DNA of 64,000 nucleotides from Thalassia testudinum (lineage: Eukaryota > Streptophyta > Magnoliopsida > Alismatales > Hydrocharitaceae). The translations under genes and the position numbers were made by a program. This document shows, piece after piece, positions 1 to 11,540 of the stretch; position 1 is the first letter of the stretch, and each line of letters begins with the position of its first letter. The stretch is from NCBI GenBank assembly GCA_037157565.1, contig JAZHRO010000012.1, positions 2,134,501 to 2,198,500 on the forward strand, in the 5' to 3' direction. The notes under the pieces were generated by a model. That model had not been told where the DNA came from, did not search any database, and saw only the letters and a program-made list of their open reading frames with translations.

Positions 1-90
1 TTCATTTCTTCTTCCTTGACCTTAGGTGTAGGTGGTGTACGTGGAATATACAAAGGGAGAAGATGATGTTAATGTGATAGTTAAGTGGGG

Positions 91-98
91 TATATATA
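91..98 (-). promoter_or_regulatory. Putative TATA box of the leftmost LTR remnant
   Basis: TATATATA follows a G-rich block and sits at the position, relative to the LTR right end, where the other minus-strand LTRs carry a TATA box. No transcript evidence is available. Confidence 0.3.
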
Positions 99-394
99 GG
101 ATGGGAAGGGGGGTGGTTATGGTGTTTTTTGGAGGGATATGAAGGGGTGCTTGGATATTTTTGGAGGAAAAATGGGAGGGAAATGAAAAGGTGCCCTGGT
201 TTTCCCTTCAAAAATACCTTCTAGAAGGTGTTAATTTTAGAGGGAAAAAATGGAGGGTGGAGATGGGTTTTGATGGTGGATGTAGGGTGGTGATGGAAGG
301 GATAGTTGGCACAAAAATGAAGTAGGAGTAGGTGGCCTTTTTGGTAGAGCTTAGGTAGTAGGGTAGTAGGGTTGTAGGTTTTGGTTCCATGGAG

Positions 395-1040
395 GTGGAC
401 TAGCTAAGCTAGCTTAGCTAATAGACAAGTGGAAAAGGAGGCAAAGGGAGCTAGGGTTTAGAGGAGAGGAGTTGGAGGTAGCTGGAAAGAACTGCACTAA
501 AGCTGATGACTGCTGAAGGGAGCTGAAGTGGAGATTAGTAGCTAGCTTACCTAGCTAGTTCTTTGCTAGCAGCTAAGCTAAGCTAATCTAAGCTGGCTTT
601 CTTCTAATCTGATTTGAGGTGAGCTGGGTTTGGTCTTCCCGGAGATTACCTAGCTAGCTGGAGTAGCTAGCTTAGGCCAAGTAGCTCAGCTCAACTAAGT
701 TGAGCCTTCAGGAGCTGGACTTGAGCTAACCTGAGCTGGTTGATGACTTCTTTAGCTGACTAGGTCTAAGTAGTTGATGGCAGTAGCTAGTTCTAGTCAG
801 GTTGAGCTTCCAGTGAACTGTTCTGAGCTAGAGGAACTGGAATGGAGCTGGATCAACTACCTTGAGTTAGTTTGAGCTGTCATCCAGCTGAGGTGAGCTG
901 AATGGAGTTGAGGTGAACTAGCTTGAGCTACCATTTAGCTGAGATGAGGTAAATAGATCTAAGGATGAGTTGATCCAGCTAGAATATGCTGGGATCTATC
1001 TAGGCTGAGCTGGATCTAGTTGTGATCCAGCTGATATGGC
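395..1040. repeat. AGCT-rich palindrome tract
   Basis: AGCT and its extensions (CTAGCTAG, TAGCTTAGCTAA, GAGCTGGATC) recur dozens of times with irregular spacing on both strands, since AGCT is its own complement. It is not a simple tandem repeat. It lies upstream, in minus-strand orientation, of the TATA-like box near position 91. Confidence 0.7.
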
Positions 1041-1264
1041 CTTTTCCTTCATCTTCTGCCTTCCAGAGTGCTAAGATTTGTGGGATCTGACTATCTACCT
1101 ATCCCTGACACTCAGGTAAATGCATCAAAAACACAATAAAATGCAATGTATGCCTATCCTATGTAAATGACTAAATGCAGCCCAAAAACTCATTTGTGGA
1201 GTTAAAATCCTAAGAGCTTGATCTATTTTAGGGCATAAGAATGATGATAAATTGGCATTTATCA

Positions 1265-3494
1265 ATACAACCATTGGCTATCTTCTATGAACAACTACTT
1301 TTAGCCAAAAAATAAAAAAAGTATATTGCATTAAGGGAGTATTCATGTCATGATTTTAGATGAGGCATACTTTTACTTTCAGTTATTAGTGCTAATCAGC
1401 TTCTTTTTGACTGATGTCTTCTACTAGCTCACATCTCAAGTTATCAGAGCTTAGATTGCCTAAAGAATGGTTTATGGACATTGTTGAGGAAATAAGTTCT
1501 GTATTCAATCAGGGTGTTACCATACCTAACTCTGTTGGCTCAGGACATGAAAAAGTTTCTTCTAGTAACTTAACCTCGAGTCATCTATACGACTACTAAT
1601 TAATGTTTTTAGGATAAGACACCACATGAATGAAAACAAGTATCTTTTTTCGGTAGTTCTTGCTACTTCAAGATATCCTGTCAGATTTTATATTCAACTC
1701 AAGTTCCTTTTGTGTACAGGTGATTACATGCTCATGGATTCTGTTAATTGTTGGCAGTCTCTTTAGTTTATTGACCATCCTATACTCTGGTAAGTTCTAA
1801 TTTACTTTGGCACTTAATGACAATTGCAGTAGTTTTCTTATATTTTTCCATTATTACAAGTTTCTCTTACTAAGAATTGGACAACATTAGGACTTTTTAA
1901 TGATAAATTGGATATTGTGCTATGATTTATTGACACTCATGTCATTTAGAATCTTGAACAAGTTTGGCATAGGAAAAAACCTGCTTTTCGTTTTTTTCTC
2001 TCTATGATTTTCTTGGCAAAAAGTTAGAAACCAAAATGTTAACCTCTATCATATACCTCGTTGAGATGTATTGTTGAACAAGTGGAACCCATATTGTCAG
2101 GGATTATTTCATGGTTGAACTTGGGTTTCTTAATTTGAAAATTGCTGAAATGGAATACTGAATTACCTCACAGCTGGGGCTTCCTTCTAATGCAATAGTT
2201 TTTTTTCTATGGTCTTCAACCCGAAAAGTGTATGATGTCCTCTCTATGGGCATTCTTCCACGTTGTAAAATTTGTAATAGGGGAGTTCTATATTTCTAGC
2301 ATTCAAGAGAAAAAAATGGGAGTTTTATTGTTATGGTTGCATCTGCTTTGGATATATATATTTCTTTTGGAATGCAGATGTATATTATACATGTAAGGCA
2401 TTTCATTCAAGGAGATTTGACTAGTCCATGCTTACTTCAATTACATCAATTTAGTCCATGCTCGCTCCAATTACAGCAAGATATAGGAAAACTTGCACCT
2501 AGTCCATGGCATTAGTCATTGACAAACCTCAGCAACTTCAAATTGCAAATTAGAACTGGACTGAATTCTGTTGTGCTAGGGTACATATCTCCCTTTCCCA
2601 TGTCATCTTAGTGGTCATCCCTTTCACAAATGTAAGTTACTTATTTGAAACATAGACTTCAAATCCGATACCTATTCTTTGTTGATTATGGTCATATCCA
2701 AGTGTTTATGAGAAAGTGGGAGAAATCTACATGTGTACTTATCTTGTGTGACTTTGGTTCGATATCATTATACTTGAACACTACTTTTCCAAAGCAAACT
2801 TAGTTTTGAATTTTGATCAAAATTCCAAGCTACAAAGATGGAAATTCCTCGCCACTCATAAAGGATGACCGAAATTCTATTACACATTCTCGTTTAATTT
2901 TCTAGTCAGTCGTTGAGTTGCACTTGATTTTTTGATGTTTCCCAAAATTTTCAAGATTAGTTGGTTTTCATTCAATTTTTGACAAACTCTAAAAACTCTA
3001 TCACCACCAAGCCAGTTGACAAACAAGGAAAGCATGAAACCTTTGTCAATGTAGTGGTGATATATGTGTTGGCACTTCACTACTTCTTAGTCCCTTGTGG
3101 AAATAATTCTGGTTCTCATTCTATAGTTGGATTTACTTATGTGATCGTCTCAATCATATGTTATTGGTTCTATTTTCTTCTTCTTTTAACTCTTTCCATT
3201 TATTTATTGTGCTTTCTTGGTCAATCAAGGCTTGAAATTGGTTTAATGTCACATAGAGAACCATTCCAGTGATTTATTCTTTTAATTTTCAGGTTGCTTC
3301 TAGAATATTCTCTAGAGTTTGTTAAAATAATATTAGTATAAGTACCTTTGTCTTGATGCACCAAAATTATGTATCTGCAAAACTAATCTTTCAGGACTCT
3401 CTCATGGATTAAAGCTAGAAGAATCCTGATTTTGTCTCAGTTTTTTTATATCTTTATTGAGTCTAGATTATTTTGTAAGAAACCTCAAAATAAG
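1265..3494. other. Unassigned sequence; two possible degenerate exons
   Basis: I recognise no gene family here. A 61-codon frame at 1414-1599 (plus) contains LRLPKEWFMDIVEEIS and reads more like protein than its surroundings. A segment at about 1735-1791 is preceded by a tacag acceptor-like site and followed by gtaagt, but has a stop in the most protein-like frame. The 103-codon frame at 2961-3272 is hydrophobic and low in complexity and has no recognisable motif. This may be worn gene or intron sequence linked to the isomerase fragment across the nested insertions. That link is inference. Confidence 0.3.
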
Positions 3495-3544
3495 TGTTAA
3501 ATAGATTTTCACACATTTCATAAAGAACATGTTTTTAGTGTTAT

Positions 3545-3770
3545 TGATTGACCAAATAATAATATTGATTGACCAAATTCATTAATCGACGAACTAACTT
3601 ATTTAATTGATCAAATCAGTCCATTTTAGGAAGTTGATTGATACACTTTTGATCGACCATTTAGGTCAATTAATCGATCAATCATTGATCGATCAAATAA
3701 CTAGTTTAACCAACTAAAAGTCATTTTGATCGACTAAACTATCTTAATTGATCGACCAATTTGATTTCCT
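3545..3770. repeat. TTGATCGAYCAA palindrome array in the copia U3
   Basis: About ten copies or near-copies of TTGATCGACCAA / TTGATCGATCAA are scattered over 225 bp, in both perfect and degraded form. The array ends about 20 bp upstream of the TATA box. Confidence 0.75.
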
Positions 3771-3789
3771 TTTTAGGTTAATTTGGTAG

Positions 3790-3798
3790 TATAAATAG
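3790..3798 (+). promoter_or_regulatory. TATA box of the split copia LTR
   Basis: TATAAATAG is a canonical plant TATA box, placed directly downstream of the palindrome array and about 295 bp into the LTR. The start site would fall near 3825. Confidence 0.6.
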
Positions 3799-4110
3799 AG
3801 GTTGTATGCAGCCTTTTCAAAACACACTCCCAAGTAGAAATCCATTCAAAAGAAAGAGCTTTCCGTGCTTCTCTCTAAGTGCTTCTGCAGTTCTATTTTC
3901 ACTCTTTCCAAAGCACGTCGATTCAAACTTTTGCTGAAATCTAGTTGGACTTTCCTTGAGGTTCCATAGGTCTACTATTTTTATATTATTTGTTGCTTTT
4001 GATTACAGATCTCAAGTTGTTGGGAGAAATCCATTGTTGTGCTTCTCTTCAGGTTAGTAAGAGAAGGGGTCATTATAAGAGGTTGTACCACCCTTGTTTC
4101 AAGTGGTGCG

Positions 4111-5790
4111 TGTTTGGGGAGTAAATCGATTTTAGTAATAAGTCAGTTGTAGTATAGTGCGAAATACGTGGAAGCAAACAAATTTAACGGAATGTGTGAG
4201 TCTCGGCTGAACTTAGGGAGGCAAAAAGCATTTCGGATTTCATAACTGATCTAGATCTAAATACTAGCTAGATAATATGCTACTAATTGCAAACTAATCA
4301 CAATATGTATATCACGCAAATTGTCTGATCATGAACTGCAAGATAGAATTAAGACATGTAATTCCTATCTAACTAGAACTTAAACATGAATGAAAACTAC
4401 TGTCTAGCAGAGTAAGGGTAACATGGGTGGTCCGTGGTGGCCTTCTGGAGAGGTTGGCAAGAGCAATGGTGATCCGCCAAGGTGGCTTAGTGGGCCCTTA
4501 AGAGGAAGAGAGCCAGAGATGGAGAGAGACGAGGAAGTCGATCTGTAAAGTAGGAGAGGGTCTGGACGAGTTGGTGAAAGAAGATTGATTGAGTTGGGGG
4601 GACCCTAGGCCTTCCTTTATAGCTTCTTTGAGGGGCAAAATGGGTATTTGTGCCCTCATAATCGTGCAACAACCCTCTGGTGATCAGATCTGTCGATCAG
4701 AAGATCAATGGCTCTTATTAGGCTTCAAAAGGCCTTCTAAATCCTTCTCTACGCGCCGATGCACTCTGGGCTTAACACGTGGCGCTCCCAGCGCCCTTGG
4801 ATCTGCATCGGACGCTCGTGCGTGTGCCTGCGGAGTTTGTTCCTCTCTTTGCGTGCCGCTCACGCTTAACGCGCACGCGACATCTTGGTCGTCCGATCTC
4901 GTGATTGGACAACTTAAAAGAGCTGCAGCACTGCCCTTTGGTTTCCTACTTCGTGCGCACACGCGTTCAGTTGTACGTCATCACGCGAGTCTTCATCCGA
5001 TGCTCCACTTTCCATGCGCTCGCACCACTGCCGCTCGATGTAGATCAGATGGCTCTGATTGCATCCGCGCACTACCGCCTTTGATTGGAGCACGGATTGC
5101 ACTTCGAATGAGCGTCAGGGCTTTTGGCTTTAGTGCTCTAAGCAATGCGCTACAAGCACAATTGGTTTTGTTTTCTGTTTTGCACATGGCTACCCTCAGC
5201 CTTTGGATGAAAATCCAACGGTTGAGATCTCTTCCTTCCATGATGTGGTCGTTAGATGACGATCCAATTGCCCACAGAGCGGGAAGAGATGCCTTCAGGA
5301 TTTGGGGGCGCGGTGAGGGGCAGCTGCGATGGTGTCACATGGCACCATCGCAGTCGTCCATCTTCTCTCCTTTGTAGACGGTGCTATAGGCCTCCGATCG
5401 GGATGATTCTTGCACCATTGGATTATGATTGCTGATCCGGATCCATCTGTGTGGTTGGATTTATCATCTAAGGTCCAGATTTTCTCCTATTTGCCTCTTG
5501 GCTCTTGCTCTTCTGCGGACTCCATAGGATGCTACGACAGTCTGATCGATGTGATCTTGGAGGCGTTCGACTCCCGTTGTCGTTCTGAGTAGATCCATAA
5601 GGCTGGATCTGTCATCCGCAGCCCCGAATTACTTGCGATTATTAATGCTTCTCAATTAACACATAATATAACATTATTATTTACAAAACTAATGATGCAA
5701 AGTATGATGTGAATGCATGCAGAATGCTTAAGTTAAGCTAGGTTCTGACTTAATTCAGGCAGATTATGACCTATGATTGCTGCGTAATCA
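4111..5790 (-). mobile_element. 3' LTR of element A
   Basis: The plus strand starts TGTTTGGGGAGTAAATCG and ends GCTGCGTAATCA, matching the right LTR and the solo copy at 25910-27631 along its length. The LTR is about 1680 bp. A 262-codon plus-strand frame inside it (4589-5377) is broken in the other two copies and is not regarded as a gene. Confidence 0.9.
4614..4621 (-). promoter_or_regulatory. TATA box in the 3' LTR of A
   Basis: The minus strand reads TATAAAGG. The same position in the other two family-A LTRs has TATAAAAG, so the site is conserved with one change. Confidence 0.5.
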
Positions 5791-5803
5791 TATCCCCATG
5801 CCT
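5791..5803 (-). other. Polypurine tract of element A
   Basis: The minus strand reads AGGCATGGGGATA immediately before the LTR start TGATTACG. The same GCATGGGGNTA block precedes the 3' LTRs of C and D and the inverted LTR at 51609. It would prime plus-strand DNA synthesis. Confidence 0.8.
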
Positions 5804-7597
5804 AGATCTAGCAAGTGCAAGACCAAATGCATTCTATCAAGAGTTTAATTAGGGATTTATTTCTTTTTGTTTTATATAAAAATTTAGAATCCAGATAACC
5901 ATGAACGTGTAGTGTTGTAGCTTCTGCAACGAATCCAAGTGAAAAGTCGATATTCATCTAAAGCTCGTACTTGACCCTTTTTAAAATTCTGTTGGGATAG
6001 GCAAACCTCTTCTCTCGGAGATATAGAATATCCTCTGGTTTTAGCCCTGGCTTTTTCGCTTAGGTAGAAGATATCTGAGTTAACTGGATTTGTATTTGGT
6101 GGCTCACTCTCTTCTGGTGCTACATAGAGACTAGTATTTGAAAATCTAGATTTTCAGATTATTAAATAAATCAACTTAGAGAGAGGCTGGAAAACTGTAC
6201 TTTCTTAAGTCTTTTGTACTTTTTCTTCTCTCTTTTCTCTCTCTCTTTTCTTTTCTTCTCCTTTTCCCTTTTTTTTTCTTCCTGAGCTCATATCTCACTA
6301 GATTTTGTGGATATATTTGGTAGTCTCTCATGGCATTACACTTCAATTAAGTTCTGATAACCCTACGACTAAGTCATAACCCCTCAGCCCGTATTCAGGC
6401 GGTTAGAAATACAAGAAAAGTAGGTTAAGGCTGTATTTGGTGGTTCGTGGGAGTGGTAGGTGTTGTTGCCTCAATGTATTTGACTCGACTTAAATATAAC
6501 TTATACTTCGTAACATGGCAATTTTTTTTTACTTTTTTTCTTTTTTTTTTCTTAGCAAACACGTTTTTCGATATGCTTTTTTTTTTCATATCTACTAACA
6601 TAATGCCATATCTACCAACACAACGCAACACAACATACTTTTATTTATGATGCATTATTTGGAATTGGGGTTGTTTAAGAGGATATCAGGTGGCTTATTT
6701 GGTGGAAGTGCCTATTCTCGACACCGGGTAGGGAATGGATAGGACAACGTATTTCTGACCTTGACATCAGTATCCCCTTCAGCCGAGAATTCTGTAAAGG
6801 ACGGTCATAACCATCCACCTCAGTCCTAGTTTTATCAGAACCCGCTTTCTGTGTATTTGCCATATTTGGTAGCTCTCGCAAGGATTCTCTCAAAGAATTT
6901 GTACGTAAGAACTGAGAGTAAAAATCATGCCTAACTCAGAGTATCATTATTCAATTATCCAGAATTTAAAATTCCTTACATTAGTCTTAGAGTACCAGCA
7001 GACTCTCGACTCTCACCTCACACATGTTTTGGTGGATCTAGTAGAAGATGGTTCACTTGACTCCTTGATTGCTATCCAAGGGTTCGGGAGAAGAAGCACT
7101 ACTTCTCAACAAACTAGAGATGTCTATCGGTCTTTGCATTGAATCCATTACAAATTCTATGTGCAAGTGTGAAATTATACTGAATTCTAAGTTCAGCAAT
7201 CTACTAAAGAATAAATCCTTAATAAAACCTCTTGATAAAATGATCTATTTCCCTCAGGTGTTGGTAGAAAATTTTCAGTTTATATGTACTAAACCCCCCC
7301 CCCCCCCCCCATGCCTAAGTTCTTGCATGTTCTCATGTAGGAATAAAAGAAATTGAAATAAGACAAGGTGCAAGTGGATAGAAATCACCTGAAATTGCTC
7401 ATGACTTGTCATTCAGTACGTGCTAACACTACAATGGTAATCACAATATGTAGAATACTATGCCAGAATGAAATATGTTATTTATAAAGGATATGTATAT
7501 ATGTATAAGTGCTGAGTTTAACGCCTCTAGCTGGGCGAAACGTTAGTCACACGTCCTCAAGAAGATGCATCGTTTCGTCAGCAGGAGGAGGTTCCTA
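5804..7597 (-). other. 3' non-coding region of element A
   Basis: The region between the integrase end and the PPT is about 1.8 kb with no coherent frame. Athila elements may carry an env-like ORF here, but none is visible. It holds pyrimidine-rich runs (6220-6280), T-rich runs (6520-6590) and a 17-C run at 7294. The short frames in it are low-complexity. Confidence 0.7.
7294..7310 (-). other. Second PPT-like G-tract in element A
   Basis: A run of 17 C on the plus strand is followed by ATGCCTAAG, so the minus strand reads GGCAT followed by a G run. The sequence around it matches the 12-C run at 39999 in element D and a degenerate block near 30028 in element B. Confidence 0.45.
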
Positions 7598-8730
7598 GGC
7601 TAAAAATGGCTTTAGGCGTTGGCCATTTACCGTAAAAACATGTCCAGTGTTTAGGTCCATAATTTGGAACGCCCCGTTAGGATACGGGTGGATCACCAGA
7701 TACGGCTCAGTCCACTTGGACTTGAGCTTTCCCACAAAGAATTTGAGCCTGGAATCAAATAACTAGACCTGTTGGTTAGGCGTGAACTCCTTCCTCCGAA
7801 TGTGGCGGTCATGGAAAGCCTTAGTTTTATCTTTGTATATCTTTTCATTCTCGTAGGTTTCCTACCGAATCTCTTCTAACTTGCTGAGCTGGAGCTTTCT
7901 TTCATAACCTCTTGTATCGAGGTTAAAATTACATTTCTGCATCACCCAAAAGGTACGGTGCTCCAGCTCTACAGGAAGGTGATAGGCCTTTCCATACACC
8001 ATGTGGTATGGTGAAATTCCGAGTGGGGCCTTGTACGCGGTCCGATATGCCTAAAGTGCGTCGATCAATCGATCGGACCAATCCTTCCTATCAGGTCTAA
8101 CCGTCTTTTGGAGAATGAGCTTGATTTGATGGTTAGATACTTCAGCTTGCCCATTGGTTTGCGAGTGATACGAGGTAGCAATACGATGATGTACCCCGTA
8201 TTTCTTCAAAAGAGATCTGAAATGGGCATGGATGAAGTGACTGCCCCCATCGCTAATCAGAGCATGGGGGATTTTGAATCTTGCGAAAATATATTCCCGG
8301 ACGAAGGATATAACGGTCTTATGATCAGCCCGCCTTGCCGGGATAGCTTCTACCCACTTCGAGACATAGTCAACTATGAGAAGTATGCACTCGAAGCCAT
8401 GCAAGTTCGGGAAAGGGCCCATTAAGTCGATGCCTCAGACGTTGAACACTTCTACGACCAGAATAGGTTAGAGAGGATCATGTCTCTCCGGGTCATAGAA
8501 TCGACCGACATCGCTTACAGCACTTGGTAAACTCGTGTGTATCTCTAAAAATGGTTGGCCAAAAGAATCCAGATTGCAAAATCTTTGCAGCAATTTTTCA
8601 GCCTGAGACATGATCCCCATAGGCATCGCTGTGGTAGAAGGATAACACACTTGAGATTGAGTCTGGGACTCATCTTCTGATGATCTGATCAGCCCCAATG
8701 CGAAAGAGCAGGGGGTCGTCCCAGAAATAG
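7598..8730 (-). pseudogene. Integrase of element A (broken)
   Basis: The product would insert the element's cDNA into the chromosome. The core (8422 to 8051) carries the D,D,E triad in recognisable context: LLIVDYVSKWVEA, ALISDGGSHF and AEVSNHQIK. Upstream, in another frame, lie KILQSGFFWPTIF and CKRC of the zinc-binding domain. Downstream comes AYRTAYKAPLGISPYHMVYGKAYHLP and then the C-terminal FDSRLKFFVGKLKSKW and VNGQRLKPFL, ending at a TAG near 7598. Tryptophan codons are replaced by stops before GIDLMGPFP and AYRTAY, and there is at least one frameshift. No chromodomain is visible, as expected for Athila. Confidence 0.85.
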
Positions 8731-8879
8731 AACTAAGTCTCTGAAATAAATCTGAGTTTTTGATCCTTGGATAATCTTGCAGGCAACTTGCCTGCGACAA
8801 GATAGTTTGCAATATCGGCATACCAAGGAAACTCAACAGAGTAAATAGCCAATAAAGACTCATCTGGAAATTGATCAAA

Positions 8880-9463
8880 GATAGGTGGGGAGTGTGGGAT
8901 GTGTTCTGGGTCTAGCCGAGACAAGTTATCCTCCACAACATTATGAACTCCGGCTTTGTCGCGGATCTCGACATCAAACTCCTGCAAAAGAAGGATCCAT
9001 CTGATAAGTTTGGGTTTGGCATCCTTCTTTGCCAACAAATGTCGGAGGGAGGAATGGTTAGTGAAGATGATTACTTTTGACTCGAGTAGGTATGACCTAA
9101 ACTTTTCCAATTTAAATACTACGGCTAGCAGCTCTTTCTCAGTAACTGTATAGTTACGCTGAGCCTTATTCAACGTCTTGCTAGCGTAGTATATCATGAA
9201 TGGATGGCACTCCTGACATTGGCCTAGAGCAGCTCCGATAGCGAAGTCGGAGGCGTTACATATCATCTCGAAGTTGAGAGACTAGTTAGGAGGTTGGAGA
9301 ATAGGTGCATTTGACACAGTGCTTCATAAAGTCTTGAAGCGCTGAGACACGAGGAATCAAAGTTAAAGGGAATGTTGGCTACCAAGAGATTTATCAATGG
9401 ACGAGAAATTTTCAAGAAGTCTAAAATGAATCTCTGGTAGAATCCAACATGCCCTAAGAATTA
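8880..9463 (-). pseudogene. RNase H and connection region of element A (broken)
   Basis: RNase H removes the RNA strand of the RNA-DNA hybrid. The frame from 9266 downward reads [46 protein letters not shown] and [12 protein letters not shown], all Ty3 RNase H blocks. The usual CDAS is CNAS here (codon AAC), so the first catalytic aspartate is lost. A second expected D, in the FTDH block, is N. The stretch 9267-9463 corresponds to the RT thumb/connection and is not open. Confidence 0.85.
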
Positions 9464-10138
9464 TCAGATTTGTTTTACCAAGCTAGGCAGAGGTAATCGA
9501 GAAATAATTTCAGACTTAGCTTGGTTGACCTCGAGTCCATTAGAAGAGATCCTGTGACTCAGTACAATGCCATCCCTTACCATAAAATGACTTTTCTTCC
9601 ATGAAAGTATTAGGTTAACATCTATGCACCTCCTCAGGATCTTCGTGAGGTTATTAAAACAAGACGAGAAATCACCTTCAAAAACGGAGAAGTCATCCAT
9701 AAACACTTCTACGTAGTCCCCGATCATGTCCGAGAAGATGGCCATCATGCAATGCTGAAATGTTGCTGGTACGTTACAGAGGCTGAAGGGCATCCACTTA
9801 AAAGCAAATGTTCCGAAGAGACAAGTAAAAGTTGTCTTGTCTTGATCTTCCGGGTTGATTGCAACTTGATTATACCCGGAGTATCCATCCAGAAAACAGA
9901 AGAAACTACGTTTGACTAACCTTTCTAAGATCTTATCAAGAAAAGGTAAAGGAAAATGATCCTTTTTGGTAGTCGTGTTCAGTTTCTTGTAATCAATGCA
10001 AACCTGCCATGAAGTAGTGATGCTGGTCGGGATGAATTCGCCCATTTCGTTCTTGATTATGGTGAGTCCTGCCTTTTTGGGCACAATCTGAATAGAACTC
10101 ACCCATCGGCTGTTGGAAATTGGATAGATAATGTCTGC
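9464..10138 (-). pseudogene. Reverse transcriptase of element A (downstream part)
   Basis: The frame of 212 codons carries the Ty3 RT blocks in order: VCIDYKKLN, DHFPLPFLDKI, CFLDGYSGYNQV, TFTCLFGTFAF, PFSLCNVPATFQ and VFMDDFSVF. The catalytic pair is DD in FMDD. The first about 77 codons are a second copy of sequence that also lies at 12338-12570, so the polyprotein cannot be read through the nested LTR. Codons for GLCN are changed to SLCN. Confidence 0.9.
9906..10138. repeat. 233-bp direct duplication, left copy
   Basis: It matches 12338-12570 with about eight substitutions and no gaps by eye. It encodes the N-terminal part of RT and ends exactly at the nested LTR's TG. It replaces the 5-bp TSD expected around an LTR insertion. 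Confidence 0.9.
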
Positions 10139-10609
10139 TGATTACGCAGCAATCAAAGGTCTCAATTGACCTAAATTAGGTTAGGACTTAGCATAAGTTA
10201 GGGTAATTCATGCATGCATAAGCATTATCTGTATCTTTACTGCTTTACTTTAGCTATACATAAAATAATGTTATATGTGCTGATTAAGTGCATTATGTCG
10301 ATTGCAGGCAATAAGCTGATCAGGAGCTAGAGCTGGATCTGGAGCTGGATCTGAAGCTGGATCAGGAATAATGGGTGTTGCAGCAGAGTTGGAGCAGAAG
10401 ACTTAGATTAAATGTAGGAATAATGATATAAGGGAGTTAAGGTTTGCTATTCTATTAAGTAGGAATAAAGTAGTGAAATGTGAAGAGCTTAGGTTCATCC
10501 TAGCCCTAGGATAGTCTAGAGACTTCCCCAAGCCTTAGCCACCCTTAGATTAGGTCACAACACCCTAGGAAGGCCCAAAACCCTAGTTCCAACCCTTATC
10601 TGGATGTCC

Positions 10610-10840
10610 AGATGAATTATAGGATGTCCAGAACCCTTAGCCAACTCCCGCACACCTTAAACCCACTTCTGCAGTGTTATTGGACGTCCAGACACTTGGT
10701 CAGACGTCCAATTTCTGCATAATACTCAAGACAGAACCTTGAATTCTTCCTGACTCTGATTGGATGTCTAGACAACAAGTCCGGACTTCTAATTTTTGAG
10801 TATAAGATGTCTGACACTATTATTAGACGTCTGATACTGC
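10610..10840. repeat. GGACGTCCAGAC-type palindrome array
   Basis: Words such as TTGGACGTCCAGAC, GTCAGACGTCCAAT, TGGATGTCCAGATG and TTAGACGTCTGATA recur at irregular spacing, all built around GACGTC. They lie upstream of the LTR's TATA box. Confidence 0.75.
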
Positions 10841-10984
10841 TCTCCAGTTCTTGTTTTGAGATTCAAGCCTTGATCTTGGATCTCTAGGTCCCTAAACCCA
10901 ATTCCAACCCCATAGGAACCTAAATTAAGGTGCCCTAACCCTAGTACATCACCTTTAGACCTCCCTAAGGACCTAATTAGGTCT

Positions 10985-11195
10985 TCACTAAACTTAATTG
11001 ACTTGGATCTTAGTCAATTCCATCAGCCCATTCAATTGGATTCATTGAGTCCAATTGAGCCCTGATCTCAGCACACACTATCCAATTGGACTCAGTGAGA
11101 GTCCAATTGACCTAGACCTAAATTAATTGAGTTGTTTTACTCTCAATTAAGTTTCCACACACCCAATTAAACTTGTATTAAGTTTAATTGCACTT
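10985..11195. repeat. CCAATTGG / TTAATTGA palindrome array
   Basis: Repeated TCCAATTGA, CCAATTGGACTC, GAGTCCAATTG and TTAATTGAG words flank CTCA(G/T)TGAG spacers, forming dyads such as the one at about 11089-11115. This is a second palindrome type in the same LTR. Confidence 0.7.
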
Positions 11196-11533
11196 TACCT
11201 TAGTGAATTAGGGTTTATAACCCTAATTTGAGACATACCTTGACCTAAGCCCACTAGAACCTAACTTAATCAACCTAGCCACCTAAGTTTCAACCCACAC
11301 ACACCCACACACACCATCCACACGAAAATACCTAGCTTAGAGTTCTCTAGAACTCTCTATCATGTGTGGTTGCCTTGGTTGCTAAAATTAGCAACCAAGA
11401 GCCATTCAATTTTTAGATCCACATTTGGTGGATCTAAAAACCACCATCCATCCTCTCTCTCACTTTCCCACGAGCTCCCACTATAGGCCTCTCTAGAGAA
11501 TTCCATAATTCTCTAGAGAGCTTCCTTTAGGTC

Positions 11534-11540
11534 TATAAAG
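11534..11540 (+). promoter_or_regulatory. TATA box of the nested LTR
   Basis: TATAAAG lies within GGTCTATAAAGACC, itself a palindrome, downstream of both palindrome arrays. The 96-codon frame that follows (11575-11865) is inside the LTR and unlike any known protein. Confidence 0.45.

Larger units (their letters stand above)
1..1264 (-). mobile_element. Degenerate Athila-type LTR remnant (3' LTR, cut by window edge)
   Basis: The right end reads like the right ends of the better LTRs here: an AT-rich stretch with ATGCAAT/ATGCCTAT words, a terminal CA at 1264, then a decayed PPT-like block (tacaaccattggctatc) that aligns by eye with the PPT at 35490 (tacccccatgcctatc). A TATATATA box on the minus strand lies near the left edge, and an AGCT-rich palindrome tract lies upstream of it, the same layout as in the other LTRs. 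The left end is outside the window and no TSD can be tested. It could instead be an unrelated repeat. Confidence 0.35.
3495..4110 (+). mobile_element. Copia-type solo LTR, left part (split by element A)
   Basis: The LTR begins TGTTAAATAG after the 5-bp flank ATAAG and continues at 19114 on the far side of element A. The two parts total about 837 bp. It has a U3 with a palindrome array, a TATAAATAG box, a following leader-like stretch, and a 3' end with the ttcacccctcctctctag block common in copia LTRs. The far flank ATTAG matches ATAAG at four of five bases. No PBS or internal region follows, so it is read as a solo LTR. Assignment to the copia class rests on the 3' end alone. Confidence 0.5.

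Noticed and set aside
2961..3272. 103-codon hydrophobic frame
   Set aside because: Phe/Leu/Tyr-rich translation of T-rich DNA with no recognisable domain; mentioned only as unassigned sequence.
4589..5377. 262-codon plus-strand open frame, the longest uninterrupted plus frame outside known domains
   Set aside because: It lies inside the 3' LTR of element A, antisense to the element, and is broken in the other two family-A LTRs. Residue content follows CG-rich LTR sequence.
5804..7597. Possible env-like gene in element A
   Set aside because: No frame with signal peptide, transmembrane segment or the length seen in env-bearing Athila copies.
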